Assembly: GCF_010993705.1 (NCBI RefSeq)
Contig: NZ_WOFO01000008.1
Span: forward strand, 9,835-48,014
Origin: Cyclobacterium sp. SYSU L10401
Lineage (GTDB): Bacteria; Bacteroidota; Bacteroidia; Cytophagales; Cyclobacteriaceae
Reading direction: 5' to 3'
DNA length: 38,180 nt
A model generated the notes under the pieces. That model was not told where the DNA came from. It was given only the letters and a program-made list of their open reading frames with translations, and did not search any database. Made by a program: the position numbers and the translations under genes. Shown here in pieces: positions 9,226-18,439 of the stretch (the first letter of the stretch is position 1; the number at the start of each line of letters is the position of its first letter).

Positions 9226-10344
9226 ATGATGAATAGATTAATAAAGTGTGTATCTAATATTCCTGGTTGGCAGACAAATAGAAAAATCATAGTCTTAGAA
9301 AGTGATGATTGGGGAAGCATACGAATGCCTTCAATAAAATCATACAAAGTACTTGAGAATGCTGGTTTATTTTTGGGAAAAGGAGTAGGTGGCCGGTACA
9401 ATAAATACGATACACTTGCTTCCGCTGAAGATTTATCTATGCTTTTTGAAGTCTTAACATCAGTAAAAGATAAAAATAACTCGAGTGCAAAAATAACAGC
9501 AGTTAGTTTGGTTGCCAATCCTGATTTTCAGAAAATAAAATCATCGGAGTTTCAGGAATATTACTACGAACCTTTTAATACAACTTTAGAGAGATATAAT
9601 AAGGGTGGGGCTTTTCAACTTTGGCAGGAAGGTTTTAATTCTGGGATTTTTTTACCTGAGTTTCATGGAAGGGAACATCTTAATGTTTCAGCCTGGCTAA
9701 GAGCACTTCAGCAAGAGGATAAGGAGGTTTTATTAGCTTTTAACCAAGGTGTTTGGGGCTTTAATCGAAAGCAAGGGATTGGTTTACAGGCAGCTTTTGA
9801 CCTTGAATATGCCAATGACCTAATAACACATAAAAAAATAGTTATCGATGGTTTAGATCTTTTTGAAAAAATTCATGGGCGTAGAGCGAGGTTTTTTGTA
9901 CCACCCAATGGACCAATTAATAACGCCCTTGAACCTGTTGCAGCTTCTAAAGGAATACTGTTTATGTCAACTCCAAAAATTCAGAAAGAAGTGCTGGGCG
10001 AAGGCAAAATTAGGAGAAATTTACGGTATCTTGGTAAAAATAATAAATATAATCAAATTTATATTACACGAAATGCCTTTTTTGAGCCCTCAGATTCAAA
10101 TAAAAATGAAATAGATACATGTCTTTCGGAAATTGAACTTGCTTTTAAGTGGAGAAAACCAGTCATTATAAGTTGCCACAGGGTAAACTTTATAGGAGGG
10201 CTAAATGCTGCTAATCGTGACAATAGTCTCAAGCAGCTAAAACAGCTTCTGGATACTATTTTAAAACAATGGCCTGAGGTAGAGTTTATGACTTCTACTG
10301 AATTGGGATACATAATTCGTGAGAAACAGTTGTGCAGAAAATAA
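9226..10344 (+). CDS. Polysaccharide deacetylase-like protein, copy 1
   Basis: A 372-residue protein of a family commonly labelled polysaccharide (de)acetylase in Bacteroidota. Visible motifs are ESDDWGS at 25-31 (possible metal-binding Asp pair, as in CE4 enzymes), NPDF near 101-104, FHGREHLN at 146-153 (possible metal-binding His), and CHRVNFIGGLNAANRDN near the C-terminus. No signal peptide is seen, so it may act in the cytosol on lipid-linked intermediates. It overlaps the next, related gene by 13 bp. Catalytic activity is inferred; the CE4 relationship is distant. Confidence 0.72.
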   Translation: MMNRLIKCVSNIPGWQTNRKIIVLESDDWGSIRMPSIKSYKVLENAGLFLGKGVGGRYNKYDTLASAEDLSMLFEVLTSVKDKNNSSAKITAVSLVANPDFQKIKSSEFQEYYYEPFNTTLERYNKGGAFQLWQEGFNSGIFLPEFHGREHLNVSAWLRALQQEDKEVLLAFNQGVWGFNRKQGIGLQAAFDLEYANDLITHKKIVIDGLDLFEKIHGRRARFFVPPNGPINNALEPVAASKGILFMSTPKIQKEVLGEGKIRRNLRYLGKNNKYNQIYITRNAFFEPSDSNKNEIDTCLSEIELAFKWRKPVIISCHRVNFIGGLNAANRDNSLKQLKQLLDTILKQWPEVEFMTSTELGYIIREKQLCRK

Positions 10345-11468
10345 AATCTTATTTGGGTCAAAGGCTAATTAATTTTCTCGGTTGGAAAACTAATCGTAAA
10401 ATCATTGTTATAGAAAGTGATGACTGGGGAGGTATTTCTATGCCATCTAAAGATGTTTATGATAATTTGTTGAAAAACCATATTAGTGTTGATAAAAGCC
10501 CATATTCTAGGTTTGATTCCCTTGCTAGCACCGAAGATTTAGAAACCTTTTTTGAAACACTTTCAAAATACCATGATAAATATGGTAATCCTCCAATAAT
10601 AACTGCTAACACAAATGTGGCTAACCCTGATTTTGAGAAAATTAAACAGTCAGGATTTGAGAAATATTTTTATGAGCCATTTACAAAGACCTTAGAGAGA
10701 TATCCTGATCATAAAGGTGCATTCGCTCTTTGGAAGCAAGGTATCAAGGAAAATGTGTTTTTGCCACAATTTCACGGTCGTGAGCATCTAAACCCGATGC
10801 TTTGGCTTAATGAACTGAAGGAAGGCAAAAATCCAAAACTACATATTGCATTTGATTTGGGCTGCTTCATCCTTCCTAAAGATAATTTTATCGATCAATC
10901 CAAAATTTACAACACTGCTTTTTATCCTTACAACCAAGACCAGCGATCGGCAATGCTTAAATCAATTCCTGACGGACTTGATTTATTTGAGAAACTATTG
11001 GGTTATAAGGCAGAATCTTTTATAGCTACGGGATATTTTTGGAACCATGAAATTGAAAAGTTATTATATGAAAAAGGTATTACTTCATTACAGGGCTTAC
11101 CTATACAAAAAGAATCTATATTAGGGAGAAAGCATAAAAAGAAACTTAATTATACGGGTAAATATAACAAATATGGTCAGGTGTATTTAGTGCGAAATGT
11201 ATTTTTTGAACCTTCATTAAAGCCTAGGCAAGATAGTATTGATCAATGTTTAAAAAGGATTAAAGTAGCATTTGATAATAAAAAACCTGCTATTATTTCA
11301 ACACATAGATTAAACTTTGTAGGATATATTAATAGAGACAATCGAATAAGGAATATTACTTTACTAAACAAATTATTGAGAATAATTGTGCAAAAATGGC
11401 CCGACATAGAATTTATGTCCTCAAACAACCTTGCAAATTCAATAATTAAAACAAGGAATGGGAGATAA
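10332..11468 (+). CDS. Polysaccharide deacetylase-like protein, copy 2
   Basis: A 378-residue paralogue of the preceding gene. The start is GTG at 10332, inside the end of copy 1, because the frame must begin before the conserved GWKTNRKIIVIESDDWG segment, which matches GWQTNRKIIVLESDDWG in copy 1. The shared blocks run in the same order: ESDDWG at 28-33, NPDF, YEPFTKTLERY, FHGREHLN at 147-154, GLDLFEKLLG, RNVFFEPS and THRLNFVG. The middle is longer and different (about residues 175-210), suggesting a different acceptor. It overlaps the next glycosyltransferase by 11 bp. Confidence 0.72.
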   Translation: MQKIKSYLGQRLINFLGWKTNRKIIVIESDDWGGISMPSKDVYDNLLKNHISVDKSPYSRFDSLASTEDLETFFETLSKYHDKYGNPPIITANTNVANPDFEKIKQSGFEKYFYEPFTKTLERYPDHKGAFALWKQGIKENVFLPQFHGREHLNPMLWLNELKEGKNPKLHIAFDLGCFILPKDNFIDQSKIYNTAFYPYNQDQRSAMLKSIPDGLDLFEKLLGYKAESFIATGYFWNHEIEKLLYEKGITSLQGLPIQKESILGRKHKKKLNYTGKYNKYGQVYLVRNVFFEPSLKPRQDSIDQCLKRIKVAFDNKKPAIISTHRLNFVGYINRDNRIRNITLLNKLLRIIVQKWPDIEFMSSNNLANSIIKTRNGR

Positions 11469-12615
11469 AGAGAAAATAGCAAAAACAGTAGTCCACGTGA
11501 TGGGTTTTGGTGCTCCAAAGTATGGTGCCCTTGAAAGATATATTTTAGATCTTTCGAAGACTGCAAGCCTAAATAAAATAAAGATTGTTGTGATATACAA
11601 TCGTATGCCAAAATCTGAAGAATTTTTACAAGATTTAAAAGATAATAAGATAGCATTTTATATAGCAAAAGCTCATAATCCATTAAAATTTTTGCCTATA
11701 TTTTTTAAAATAATAATGCAATACAAACCTTCAATCATACATTCACATTTTCAGCCATTGTGGCCTGGTATATTTGGCTACCTTTTTGGTTGCAAGAATC
11801 GTTGGAATACCATACACCTTATGCTTGTAGATAAAGATATTAAAGAAGCTACCCAACTAAATCAGCTTAAAATTACTTCACGTATTCATAGAATGCTTGT
11901 GAATAAATTTAATACCCGTTTCTTTTCTGTATCAAATGCAGTAAATAACCAATTTAAGGCTTTTTATCCTTCTCAAGTCCGTAAATTTGAAGTTTTATAT
12001 AACGGTGTTCAATTCGCACCGATCGATAAGGAAGTGTCTCGCGTAAAACTAGGATTTTGCGATGATACTTTGTATATATGCTGTGTTGCTTTTGCATCTA
12101 AAACCAAAGGTGTTGATATTTTAATCGATGCTATGAATCAACTGTATAATATGAATAAAGATAGGAAACTAAAGCTTTGTCTCATTGGATTAATGCAAGG
12201 TGATAATATGACAAATAAATTAATGAAGAGGGTAGAGTCATATGGACTAGAGGATATGGTAATTAACTTTGGTATAATTAATAATGTTACCGAAGTTTTG
12301 CCAGCGATGGACATTTATGTACAGCCTTCTAGATCCGAAAGTCTGTCGAATGCTATAATTGAGGCAGGATTTGCAGGTGTGCCCGCAATAGGCTCTAATG
12401 TAGGAGGTATTCCCGAGGTAATTATTGAAAATGAGACAGGGTTCCTTTTTCCTGTTGGTGATTACCAAGAGTTGGCCAAGAAAATTGATTTGCTCATAAA
12501 GAATGATGACTTAAGACGTGAAATGGGAATTAAAGCTAAACAACATAAGATCGATAATTTTTTAATGGCTGACAAGATTGATAGACTTATCGATTATTAT
12601 AAGTCCACTCATTAA
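11458..12615 (+). CDS. GT4 glycosyltransferase
   Basis: A 385-residue GT-B glycosyltransferase. The N-terminal domain carries the acceptor loop VMGFGAPKYGALERYILDLS. The C-terminal domain carries a textbook family-4 donor site: VQPSRSESLSNAIIEAGFAG (E-x7-E) followed by GVPAIGSNVGGIPEVI. No membrane segment is seen. It begins inside the last codons of the deacetylase-like gene (11-bp overlap), so it belongs to the same transcript. Confidence 0.9.
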   Translation: MGDKEKIAKTVVHVMGFGAPKYGALERYILDLSKTASLNKIKIVVIYNRMPKSEEFLQDLKDNKIAFYIAKAHNPLKFLPIFFKIIMQYKPSIIHSHFQPLWPGIFGYLFGCKNRWNTIHLMLVDKDIKEATQLNQLKITSRIHRMLVNKFNTRFFSVSNAVNNQFKAFYPSQVRKFEVLYNGVQFAPIDKEVSRVKLGFCDDTLYICCVAFASKTKGVDILIDAMNQLYNMNKDRKLKLCLIGLMQGDNMTNKLMKRVESYGLEDMVINFGIINNVTEVLPAMDIYVQPSRSESLSNAIIEAGFAGVPAIGSNVGGIPEVIIENETGFLFPVGDYQELAKKIDLLIKNDDLRREMGIKAKQHKIDNFLMADKIDRLIDYYKSTH

Positions 12616-12659
12616 AAGTCTACTAAAAAATTTATGACATCTAATCAGTTTGAGAAAAT

Positions 12660-13820
12660 ATGCTGAACGACAATATTTTTTTTAGAGTTTCTATTGTTGG
12701 CGATTTCTTCGGAGGAGGAAAGATGGCATCTGTTTTTGACGCTTCTCCTACTCCAGATTCAATTTTAGATCGAATCTTGTTGGAAGAAATTGGGAAAGCA
12801 GATTTGGCGATAGTCAATTTGGAGTCGCCTTTGACCCAGTCTACCATTCCCATAGCTAAATCAGGCCCTTCGCTAAAAGCAAGTTCTGAAACGGCTAATT
12901 TTCTAGTAAAAGCTGGTTTTGATCTAGCCACTTTGGCCAATAACCATATTATGGACTTTGGAGTAAGAGGGTTAAATGATACTTTTGATTCACTAATAGA
13001 GAATAATTTAGCTTTTGTTGGAGCTGGATGCTCTGATACTACAGCTGGAGAACCTTATTTTACTCAATCGAAAGAACGAACCTTAGCTGTTTTAAACTTT
13101 TGTGAAAACGAGTGGAGTACAACGTATGGTCAAAACCCGGGCGCCAACCCCTTAGATCCAATTCAAAACTATCATCAGATTAAGTCAGTTAAGGAAGAAT
13201 CTGACTTTGTGCTAGTAATTGTACATGGCGGACATGAGCATTATCAACTTCCTAGCCCTCGTTTGAAGAAGCTTTATAGGTTCTATGCAGAAGCTGGTGC
13301 TGATGCGGTGGTAGGACATCACTCCCATTGTATAAGCGGTTATGAGAGCTACGGAGGTGTTCCTATATTCTACAGTCTAGGGAATTTCCTTTTCTTTAAG
13401 GATGGCTGCTTAAACCAACCTTGGAATAAAGGATTGATGCTTCACCTTAAGTTTAGTGAGGCTGGCTGTGATTTTGACTGGACCCATTTTAACCAAATGA
13501 ATCAAAATTTTACGGTTGAGGCTGTTTCTATAGCTGAGTCTGATTTGCGAAATCATTATTTGTTAGCTTTAAATGAGATCATCCAATCGGGTGAGAGGTT
13601 AAATGAAGCTTACCAAGAATGGTTAAAAAAGCGATACCGTACTTATAGAGCATTTTTAGAGCCTCATAGCTGTCATTTCCTTAATTTTCTACAAAATCGA
13701 AATTTGCTCCCCAGCCTATGGAGTAGGGAGAAACGCCTTTATTTACAGAATTTAATTAGATGTGAAGCTCATAGAGATGTTGTTTTAAACTTGTTAGAAG
13801 ATGAAAATAGCCATTCATAA
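12660..13820 (+). CDS. capA: CapA-family metallophosphoesterase-like protein
   Basis: A 386-residue member of the CapA/PgsA (poly-gamma-glutamate synthesis) family. Family blocks are all present in order: VSIVGDFFGGGKM at the N-terminus, NLESPLT, LANNHIMDFG, VHGGHEHYQLPS, VVGHHSHCISGYESYGG and VPIFYSLGNFLF. CapA proteins have a calcineurin-like metallophosphoesterase fold. No signal peptide or membrane anchor is visible, unlike Bacillus CapA. It overlaps the following ATP-grasp gene by 20 bp, a tight coupling that suggests joint action. No CapB- or CapC-like gene is present, so true polyglutamate synthesis is unlikely; amino-acyl or phosphate chemistry on the glycan is a guess. Confidence 0.88.
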   Translation: MLNDNIFFRVSIVGDFFGGGKMASVFDASPTPDSILDRILLEEIGKADLAIVNLESPLTQSTIPIAKSGPSLKASSETANFLVKAGFDLATLANNHIMDFGVRGLNDTFDSLIENNLAFVGAGCSDTTAGEPYFTQSKERTLAVLNFCENEWSTTYGQNPGANPLDPIQNYHQIKSVKEESDFVLVIVHGGHEHYQLPSPRLKKLYRFYAEAGADAVVGHHSHCISGYESYGGVPIFYSLGNFLFFKDGCLNQPWNKGLMLHLKFSEAGCDFDWTHFNQMNQNFTVEAVSIAESDLRNHYLLALNEIIQSGERLNEAYQEWLKKRYRTYRAFLEPHSCHFLNFLQNRNLLPSLWSREKRLYLQNLIRCEAHRDVVLNLLEDENSHS

Positions 13821-14817
13821 GAGCACCTCCGGCTTCCACCAACGTTGGATAGCATACTGCGAGCAACACAACATTCCTTTCAAGCAAGTGAATTGCTACG
13901 CCAACGATCTAGTTAGCCAATTAAAAGGCTGCAGCATGTTGATGTGGCACTTCAGTCAAAACAACCCAAAAGACATCGTCGTCGCCAAGCAAATCCTGTT
14001 CGCCTTGGAACATACTGGTTTCAAATTGTTCCCTGATTTTCGGACAGCCTGGCACTTCGACGACAAAGTGGCGCAAAAATACCTCTTAGAACGAGTTGGA
14101 GCACCCCTAGTACCTTCCTATGCATTATATGATTTGAATTCAGCCCTGGAATGGATTGAAAAGGCGGAATTCCCCAAAGTGTTCAAGCTCCGGGGCGGGG
14201 CGGGATCTGCTAACGTACGTTTGGCATACAACCGTGCGCAAGCCAAAAAGCTAGTCCGGCAGGCCTTTGGCAAGGGCTTTTCGAATTATGATGCCTGGGG
14301 TAGTCTGAAAGAACGCTGGTACAAATATCGTCTGGGCAAAGCAAGCCTCAAGGAACCCCTTAAGGGCTTAGTACGATTATTTAAGCCGCCTCTTTACGCC
14401 AAAGCACTAGGGAGGGAAGTGGGCTATGCCTACTTTCAGGATTTTATTCCCAATAACGATTCCGATACCCGCATTATCGCCATCAATGGCAAAGCTTTCG
14501 CACTGAAACGCTACGTTCGCAAAGGCGACTTTCGAGCGTCAGGCAGTGGAGTGTTTGCCTACGAACGTGAATTATTTGACGAACGTTGTGTACAGATTGC
14601 CTTTGATCTAAGCGAACGCCTTCAATTACAGTGTGCAGCATATGACTTTGTGTTCAATAAACAACAAGAACCTTTGGTCGTAGAAGTAAGCTACGGCTAC
14701 TCCGCTGAGGGCTATGACTCCTGCCCCGGATATTGGGATAGAAAGTTGTTATGGCATGAAGGAAAGTTTGATCACGAAGGGTGGATGGTCGGAAGTTTTT
14801 TTAGTAAAGTAGAATAA
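13801..14817 (+). CDS. ATP-grasp protein of unknown substrate
   Basis: A 338-residue protein with RimK-like ATP-grasp layout. Lys129 is followed by a flexible glycine-rich loop (KLRGGAGSANVRLAY, 129-143). The C-terminal catalytic part reads AAYDFVFNKQQEPLVVEVSY, resembling the D...(E)-V-N metal site, but with Ser in place of the usual Asn. ATP-grasp enzymes commonly form amide or peptide bonds through acyl phosphates, so it might attach an amino acid to a sugar acid. The start lies inside capA. The gene is clearly richer in G+C than those on either side, pointing to a separate origin. Confidence 0.78.
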   Translation: MKIAIHKSTSGFHQRWIAYCEQHNIPFKQVNCYANDLVSQLKGCSMLMWHFSQNNPKDIVVAKQILFALEHTGFKLFPDFRTAWHFDDKVAQKYLLERVGAPLVPSYALYDLNSALEWIEKAEFPKVFKLRGGAGSANVRLAYNRAQAKKLVRQAFGKGFSNYDAWGSLKERWYKYRLGKASLKEPLKGLVRLFKPPLYAKALGREVGYAYFQDFIPNNDSDTRIIAINGKAFALKRYVRKGDFRASGSGVFAYERELFDERCVQIAFDLSERLQLQCAAYDFVFNKQQEPLVVEVSYGYSAEGYDSCPGYWDRKLLWHEGKFDHEGWMVGSFFSKVE

Positions 14818-14834
14818 AGTGAAAAGCATTTCTT

Positions 14835-15938
14835 ATGCGTAAAGTTAAAATATGTTTTTTAATTCCTTCTGTTTCTTCCGGTGGTATCGAAATGTATGTC
14901 TTACGATTCTTGAATTACCTTGAAAAAGTATCAAACATTACGATCATCATTAGATCTAAAGAAAAGGGAGAGCTTTATGACGACTATGTCGCTACAGGAG
15001 TGAAACTCGTATTTTTACCCTTAGGGTACATAAACCCACAAAAATTATGGCAACATTACTTATTTTACAAACAAGAAAAATTTGACGTCATATGCGATTT
15101 CAATGCAAATTTTTCGGGTTGGGTCGTCTGGCTAGCCAAAAAAGCAGGAATACTCAAACGTATTGCTTTTTATCGTCAAGGTAGGAATCATTTTAGGCCA
15201 ACGCTGCCAAACATAATTGTTAATCGTTTAATGAACCACCTAGTCTATCGAAATTCAACCGATATTTTTTCAAATTCTAAAGCAGCCATAGCATTCTTTT
15301 TTCCCTATCGAAAAGATTTTGACGAACGATTTCAAGTCTTATACAACGGGGTCAATCCAAAGGAATATGATATAAAAGAAACTAAAGAGAGCATAAGAGA
15401 AAATTTAGGCTTGCCAAAAGATAAATATGTTATTGGGCACATAGGTAGATTAGATGCAGCCAAAAATCATACCTTTATTCTAAAAACATTCAAAAAGCTG
15501 AATGATGAGTTAAGTGATGTTCACTTGGTTTTGTGCGGACGAAATACCAATCAATTACAAAGCCAAATAGAAGGCTTGGGTATAGCTTCACATACTACCC
15601 TATTAGGGTACCGCAGAGATGTGCCTAGAGTGCTAAAATCATTTGATATGTTTTTCTTCCCTTCAATAACTGAAGGTCAGCCTAATGCTTTGATAGAAGC
15701 GATGTTGGCAGGATTACCAATTATAGCTAGTAATATTGCATCGATTAAGGAGTGCGTTCCAAATTTGAGTTGGCATTGGTTAAGTGATCCGTATGATGTA
15801 GAAAAATTTGTGAAGCTAATAAAAGAAGTAAAAATAGGAAAATATGATGGGACAGAAATATTACAAGACTATGCATCTAAACTTTTTAATATTGAAGCGA
15901 ATTTTAGACAATTTGAGAAAGTCTTAATTAATGATTAA
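14835..15938 (+). CDS. GT4 glycosyltransferase
   Basis: A 367-residue GT-B enzyme. It opens with FLIPSVSSGGIEMYVLRFLN (acceptor domain), and the donor domain contains IGHIGRLDAAKNH and FFPSITEGQPNALIEAMLAG, with the family-4 E-x7-E. It overlaps the next glycosyltransferase by 8 bp. Codon use is AT-rich, like the rest of the variable region and unlike the ATP-grasp gene just upstream. Confidence 0.9.
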   Translation: MRKVKICFLIPSVSSGGIEMYVLRFLNYLEKVSNITIIIRSKEKGELYDDYVATGVKLVFLPLGYINPQKLWQHYLFYKQEKFDVICDFNANFSGWVVWLAKKAGILKRIAFYRQGRNHFRPTLPNIIVNRLMNHLVYRNSTDIFSNSKAAIAFFFPYRKDFDERFQVLYNGVNPKEYDIKETKESIRENLGLPKDKYVIGHIGRLDAAKNHTFILKTFKKLNDELSDVHLVLCGRNTNQLQSQIEGLGIASHTTLLGYRRDVPRVLKSFDMFFFPSITEGQPNALIEAMLAGLPIIASNIASIKECVPNLSWHWLSDPYDVEKFVKLIKEVKIGKYDGTEILQDYASKLFNIEANFRQFEKVLIND

Positions 15939-17106
15939 AAAAGTGCTTTTTATTCATGACGGACCTAGGTGGAAAGATGCAAGCGGTATTCAATTCGGTA
16001 CTTCGGTTGATATCTGCATGTTTGAGCGATACCAATATCTGGGGGAAGAGGTTTGTTTTATGATGCGTGTTTTCGAGCGTTCTGATACAGAGAATCTTTT
16101 CAACTTGAATGATAAAGGTCTACATATTATAGAAGTACCTCCCTTTAATAGACCGCACCTCTTGAAAAATTACAGAAAGTCTAAATTAATTATACAGGAA
16201 AGTATACAGAAGTTTGATATTTTGGTAATTAGATTGCCGAGTACCATAGGTTCAATAGCTGTGGCCTTGGCAGAAAAATTGAATATACCATATTTAATTG
16301 AAGTTGTTGCATGTCCCTGGGACTCCCTTACTAACCATAGTTTGCTTGGTAAATTGTATGCTCCTGTTTCGAAGAAAAAGCTTTCCAATTTAGTAAGAAA
16401 AGCACCTTTTGTTATGTATGTTACGGAGGTATTTCTGCAAAACCGCTATCCCAATGATTACAAGAATATTGGAGTTTCTGATGTAATGCTTAATGTCATT
16501 CCTGAAGATCAGATAGAGAAGAAGATGAAGCATTACGCTAAATTTGATGGAGATGATAAGCCAAGACTTAGACTAGGCACTTTGGCCGTTGTTGATCTCC
16601 CCTATAAAGGGCATGATATAGTTCTTAAGGCGATAAAAAGGTTAAAAAAATCAGGATTTGAACTGGATTACAAAATAGCAGGAAATGGCGATTTTTCACA
16701 ATTGAGTATGCTTATTGAACGTTATGAGCTTCAGAATAATGTTCACTATATAGGAGTACTGGATCATAAAGAGGTTTTTAATTTTCTTAGGGATATCGAT
16801 GTTTATGTGCAACCTAGTCGGACCGAAGGTATGCCAAGAGCTTTGATCGAAGCTATGAGTATGGGTTGTGCTTGTATAGGATCTAATGCGGGTGGAATAC
16901 CTGAGCTTCTTCAAGAAGAGGCAATATTCCCCTCAAAAAATGTGAAGGCTTTGGTTGAAAAGCTAAAGGCCTTCAATAATAAAAATCTATTGATAGAGCA
17001 GTGCAAGGTTAATTTTATTAGGGCCAAAGATTACCAGTTTTACAAACTTGAGCAGAAACGTCATGCATTCTATGATACATTTTTAAATTCAATCGATGGG
17101 AAATAA
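15931..17106 (+). CDS. GT4 glycosyltransferase
   Basis: A 391-residue GT-B enzyme. The donor site reads VQPSRTEGMPRALIEAMSMG, followed by SNAGGIPELL, typical of family GT4. The N-terminal half (FIHDGPRWKDASG, later LPSTIGSIAVALAEKLNIPY) is less typical, indicating its own acceptor preference. It overlaps both neighbours, by 8 bp upstream and 11 bp downstream, so it sits in a translationally coupled run of four genes. Confidence 0.88.
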   Translation: MIKKVLFIHDGPRWKDASGIQFGTSVDICMFERYQYLGEEVCFMMRVFERSDTENLFNLNDKGLHIIEVPPFNRPHLLKNYRKSKLIIQESIQKFDILVIRLPSTIGSIAVALAEKLNIPYLIEVVACPWDSLTNHSLLGKLYAPVSKKKLSNLVRKAPFVMYVTEVFLQNRYPNDYKNIGVSDVMLNVIPEDQIEKKMKHYAKFDGDDKPRLRLGTLAVVDLPYKGHDIVLKAIKRLKKSGFELDYKIAGNGDFSQLSMLIERYELQNNVHYIGVLDHKEVFNFLRDIDVYVQPSRTEGMPRALIEAMSMGCACIGSNAGGIPELLQEEAIFPSKNVKALVEKLKAFNNKNLLIEQCKVNFIRAKDYQFYKLEQKRHAFYDTFLNSIDGK

Positions 17107-18439
17107 AATACTTGTAGTTCCTGGTAATACCGATTTGAACCGCGGTGATCAGGCTTTGGTATGGGAATCCATACGTATTTTTGAAGAAATTTTTCCGGAT
17201 TTAGAAATTTATTTATACGAATCGGGTGCGGGTGAAGAGGAAAAAAAATTACAAAAAGCACAGACCGCCAACCTAGGATATAATTTTACAGCTAGGATCT
17301 TACAGCATCCCAGAGTAAAGAGTAATAATACTAGAAAACAAATCAAGTATGGTAAACTTGTATTTTTAAAATGGGGATTTAATGCGGTTTTTGATTTAAT
17401 TTTTACGGTCTTACTTATTTCTCGATTTTCTTTACTTAACGCAATAGGTAAGGCTAGCCTGACAAAAGAACAAAAGAAATCGCTAGAATTGTTCCCAGAA
17501 CTTTCTGCACTAGTCGTCAAAGGAGGGGGGTTTTTACACAGTTATGGAAAAATACACGATGCTTACGTGATGTATTATTTTCTTTTTGACTTAATGCTTG
17601 CACACAAATATAAGGTTAAAACATTAATTCTACCTAATTCCATAGGTCCTATAAAAAATAGGGTTGCAAGGTGGCTTGTAAAACGTGTTTTAAAAAAATC
17701 AAATTTTGTATCAGCTCGGGAAGATGTTTCTAAGGAATTTTTGAAAAATGAATTAAATGTTGATGCACCAAATATCCCTGATCTCGCATTTTTCCTTGAA
17801 TCAGATGATAGGAATATGCTATCCTACTTAGAGTCTAAAGGGTTTGATAGAACAAAGAATAACATTGCTATTACCCTAAGGCCATATCGTTTTGACGGCT
17901 ATACCAATGCAGATCAACTTTATAGGAACTATCTTAATGAAATTACGCTTTTTATAGAAACTCAGATAAACCGTGGTTACTGCATTAGCCTTGTAGCGCA
18001 TACCTTGGGGCCAAGCGCCCACGAAGATGATAGGCTTGCACTTAAGGATGTATATAATAATCTTGATGAGCAAATTAAAGCCTCTGTGGTCTATCTAGAA
18101 GATTTCGGACTGAATTGCAGGCAGATACAAAAGCTATATTCTTATTACGATTTGCTGGTGGGTACTAGGTTCCACTCAGTAATTTTTGCACTTAATGAAA
18201 AAGTGCCAGCGATATCTATCGCCTATGGTGGCAACAAAAGTTATGGAATCATGAAAGATATTGGTGTTCCTGAATTTGTGGTAGGAATAGATTCAGTTTC
18301 ATCAAATAGATTAAATGAGATGGTATTTAATCTCGAGGAAAATCGGCAAAACTATCTTGAAAAAATTGTTGAATACCATTTAAAATTGATTCAGAAAAGG
18401 AATAAGCTCATGCTGCGTCTTGAAGAAATTTTAAAATGA
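17096..18439 (+). CDS. Polysaccharide pyruvyltransferase family protein
   Basis: A 447-residue protein of the CsaB/WcaK-type pyruvyltransferase family, which adds a pyruvate ketal from phosphoenolpyruvate to a sugar. The N-terminal block VPGNTDLNRGDQALVWESI, the central VVKGGGFLHSYG, LPNSIGPIKN, and the C-terminal GTRFHSVIFALNEKVPAISI (His/Arg loop) are all present in the usual order. No signal peptide is seen, so it should act in the cytosol. It overlaps the glycosyltransferases on both sides (11 bp and 4 bp). Confidence 0.9.
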   Translation: MGNKILVVPGNTDLNRGDQALVWESIRIFEEIFPDLEIYLYESGAGEEEKKLQKAQTANLGYNFTARILQHPRVKSNNTRKQIKYGKLVFLKWGFNAVFDLIFTVLLISRFSLLNAIGKASLTKEQKKSLELFPELSALVVKGGGFLHSYGKIHDAYVMYYFLFDLMLAHKYKVKTLILPNSIGPIKNRVARWLVKRVLKKSNFVSAREDVSKEFLKNELNVDAPNIPDLAFFLESDDRNMLSYLESKGFDRTKNNIAITLRPYRFDGYTNADQLYRNYLNEITLFIETQINRGYCISLVAHTLGPSAHEDDRLALKDVYNNLDEQIKASVVYLEDFGLNCRQIQKLYSYYDLLVGTRFHSVIFALNEKVPAISIAYGGNKSYGIMKDIGVPEFVVGIDSVSSNRLNEMVFNLEENRQNYLEKIVEYHLKLIQKRNKLMLRLEEILK

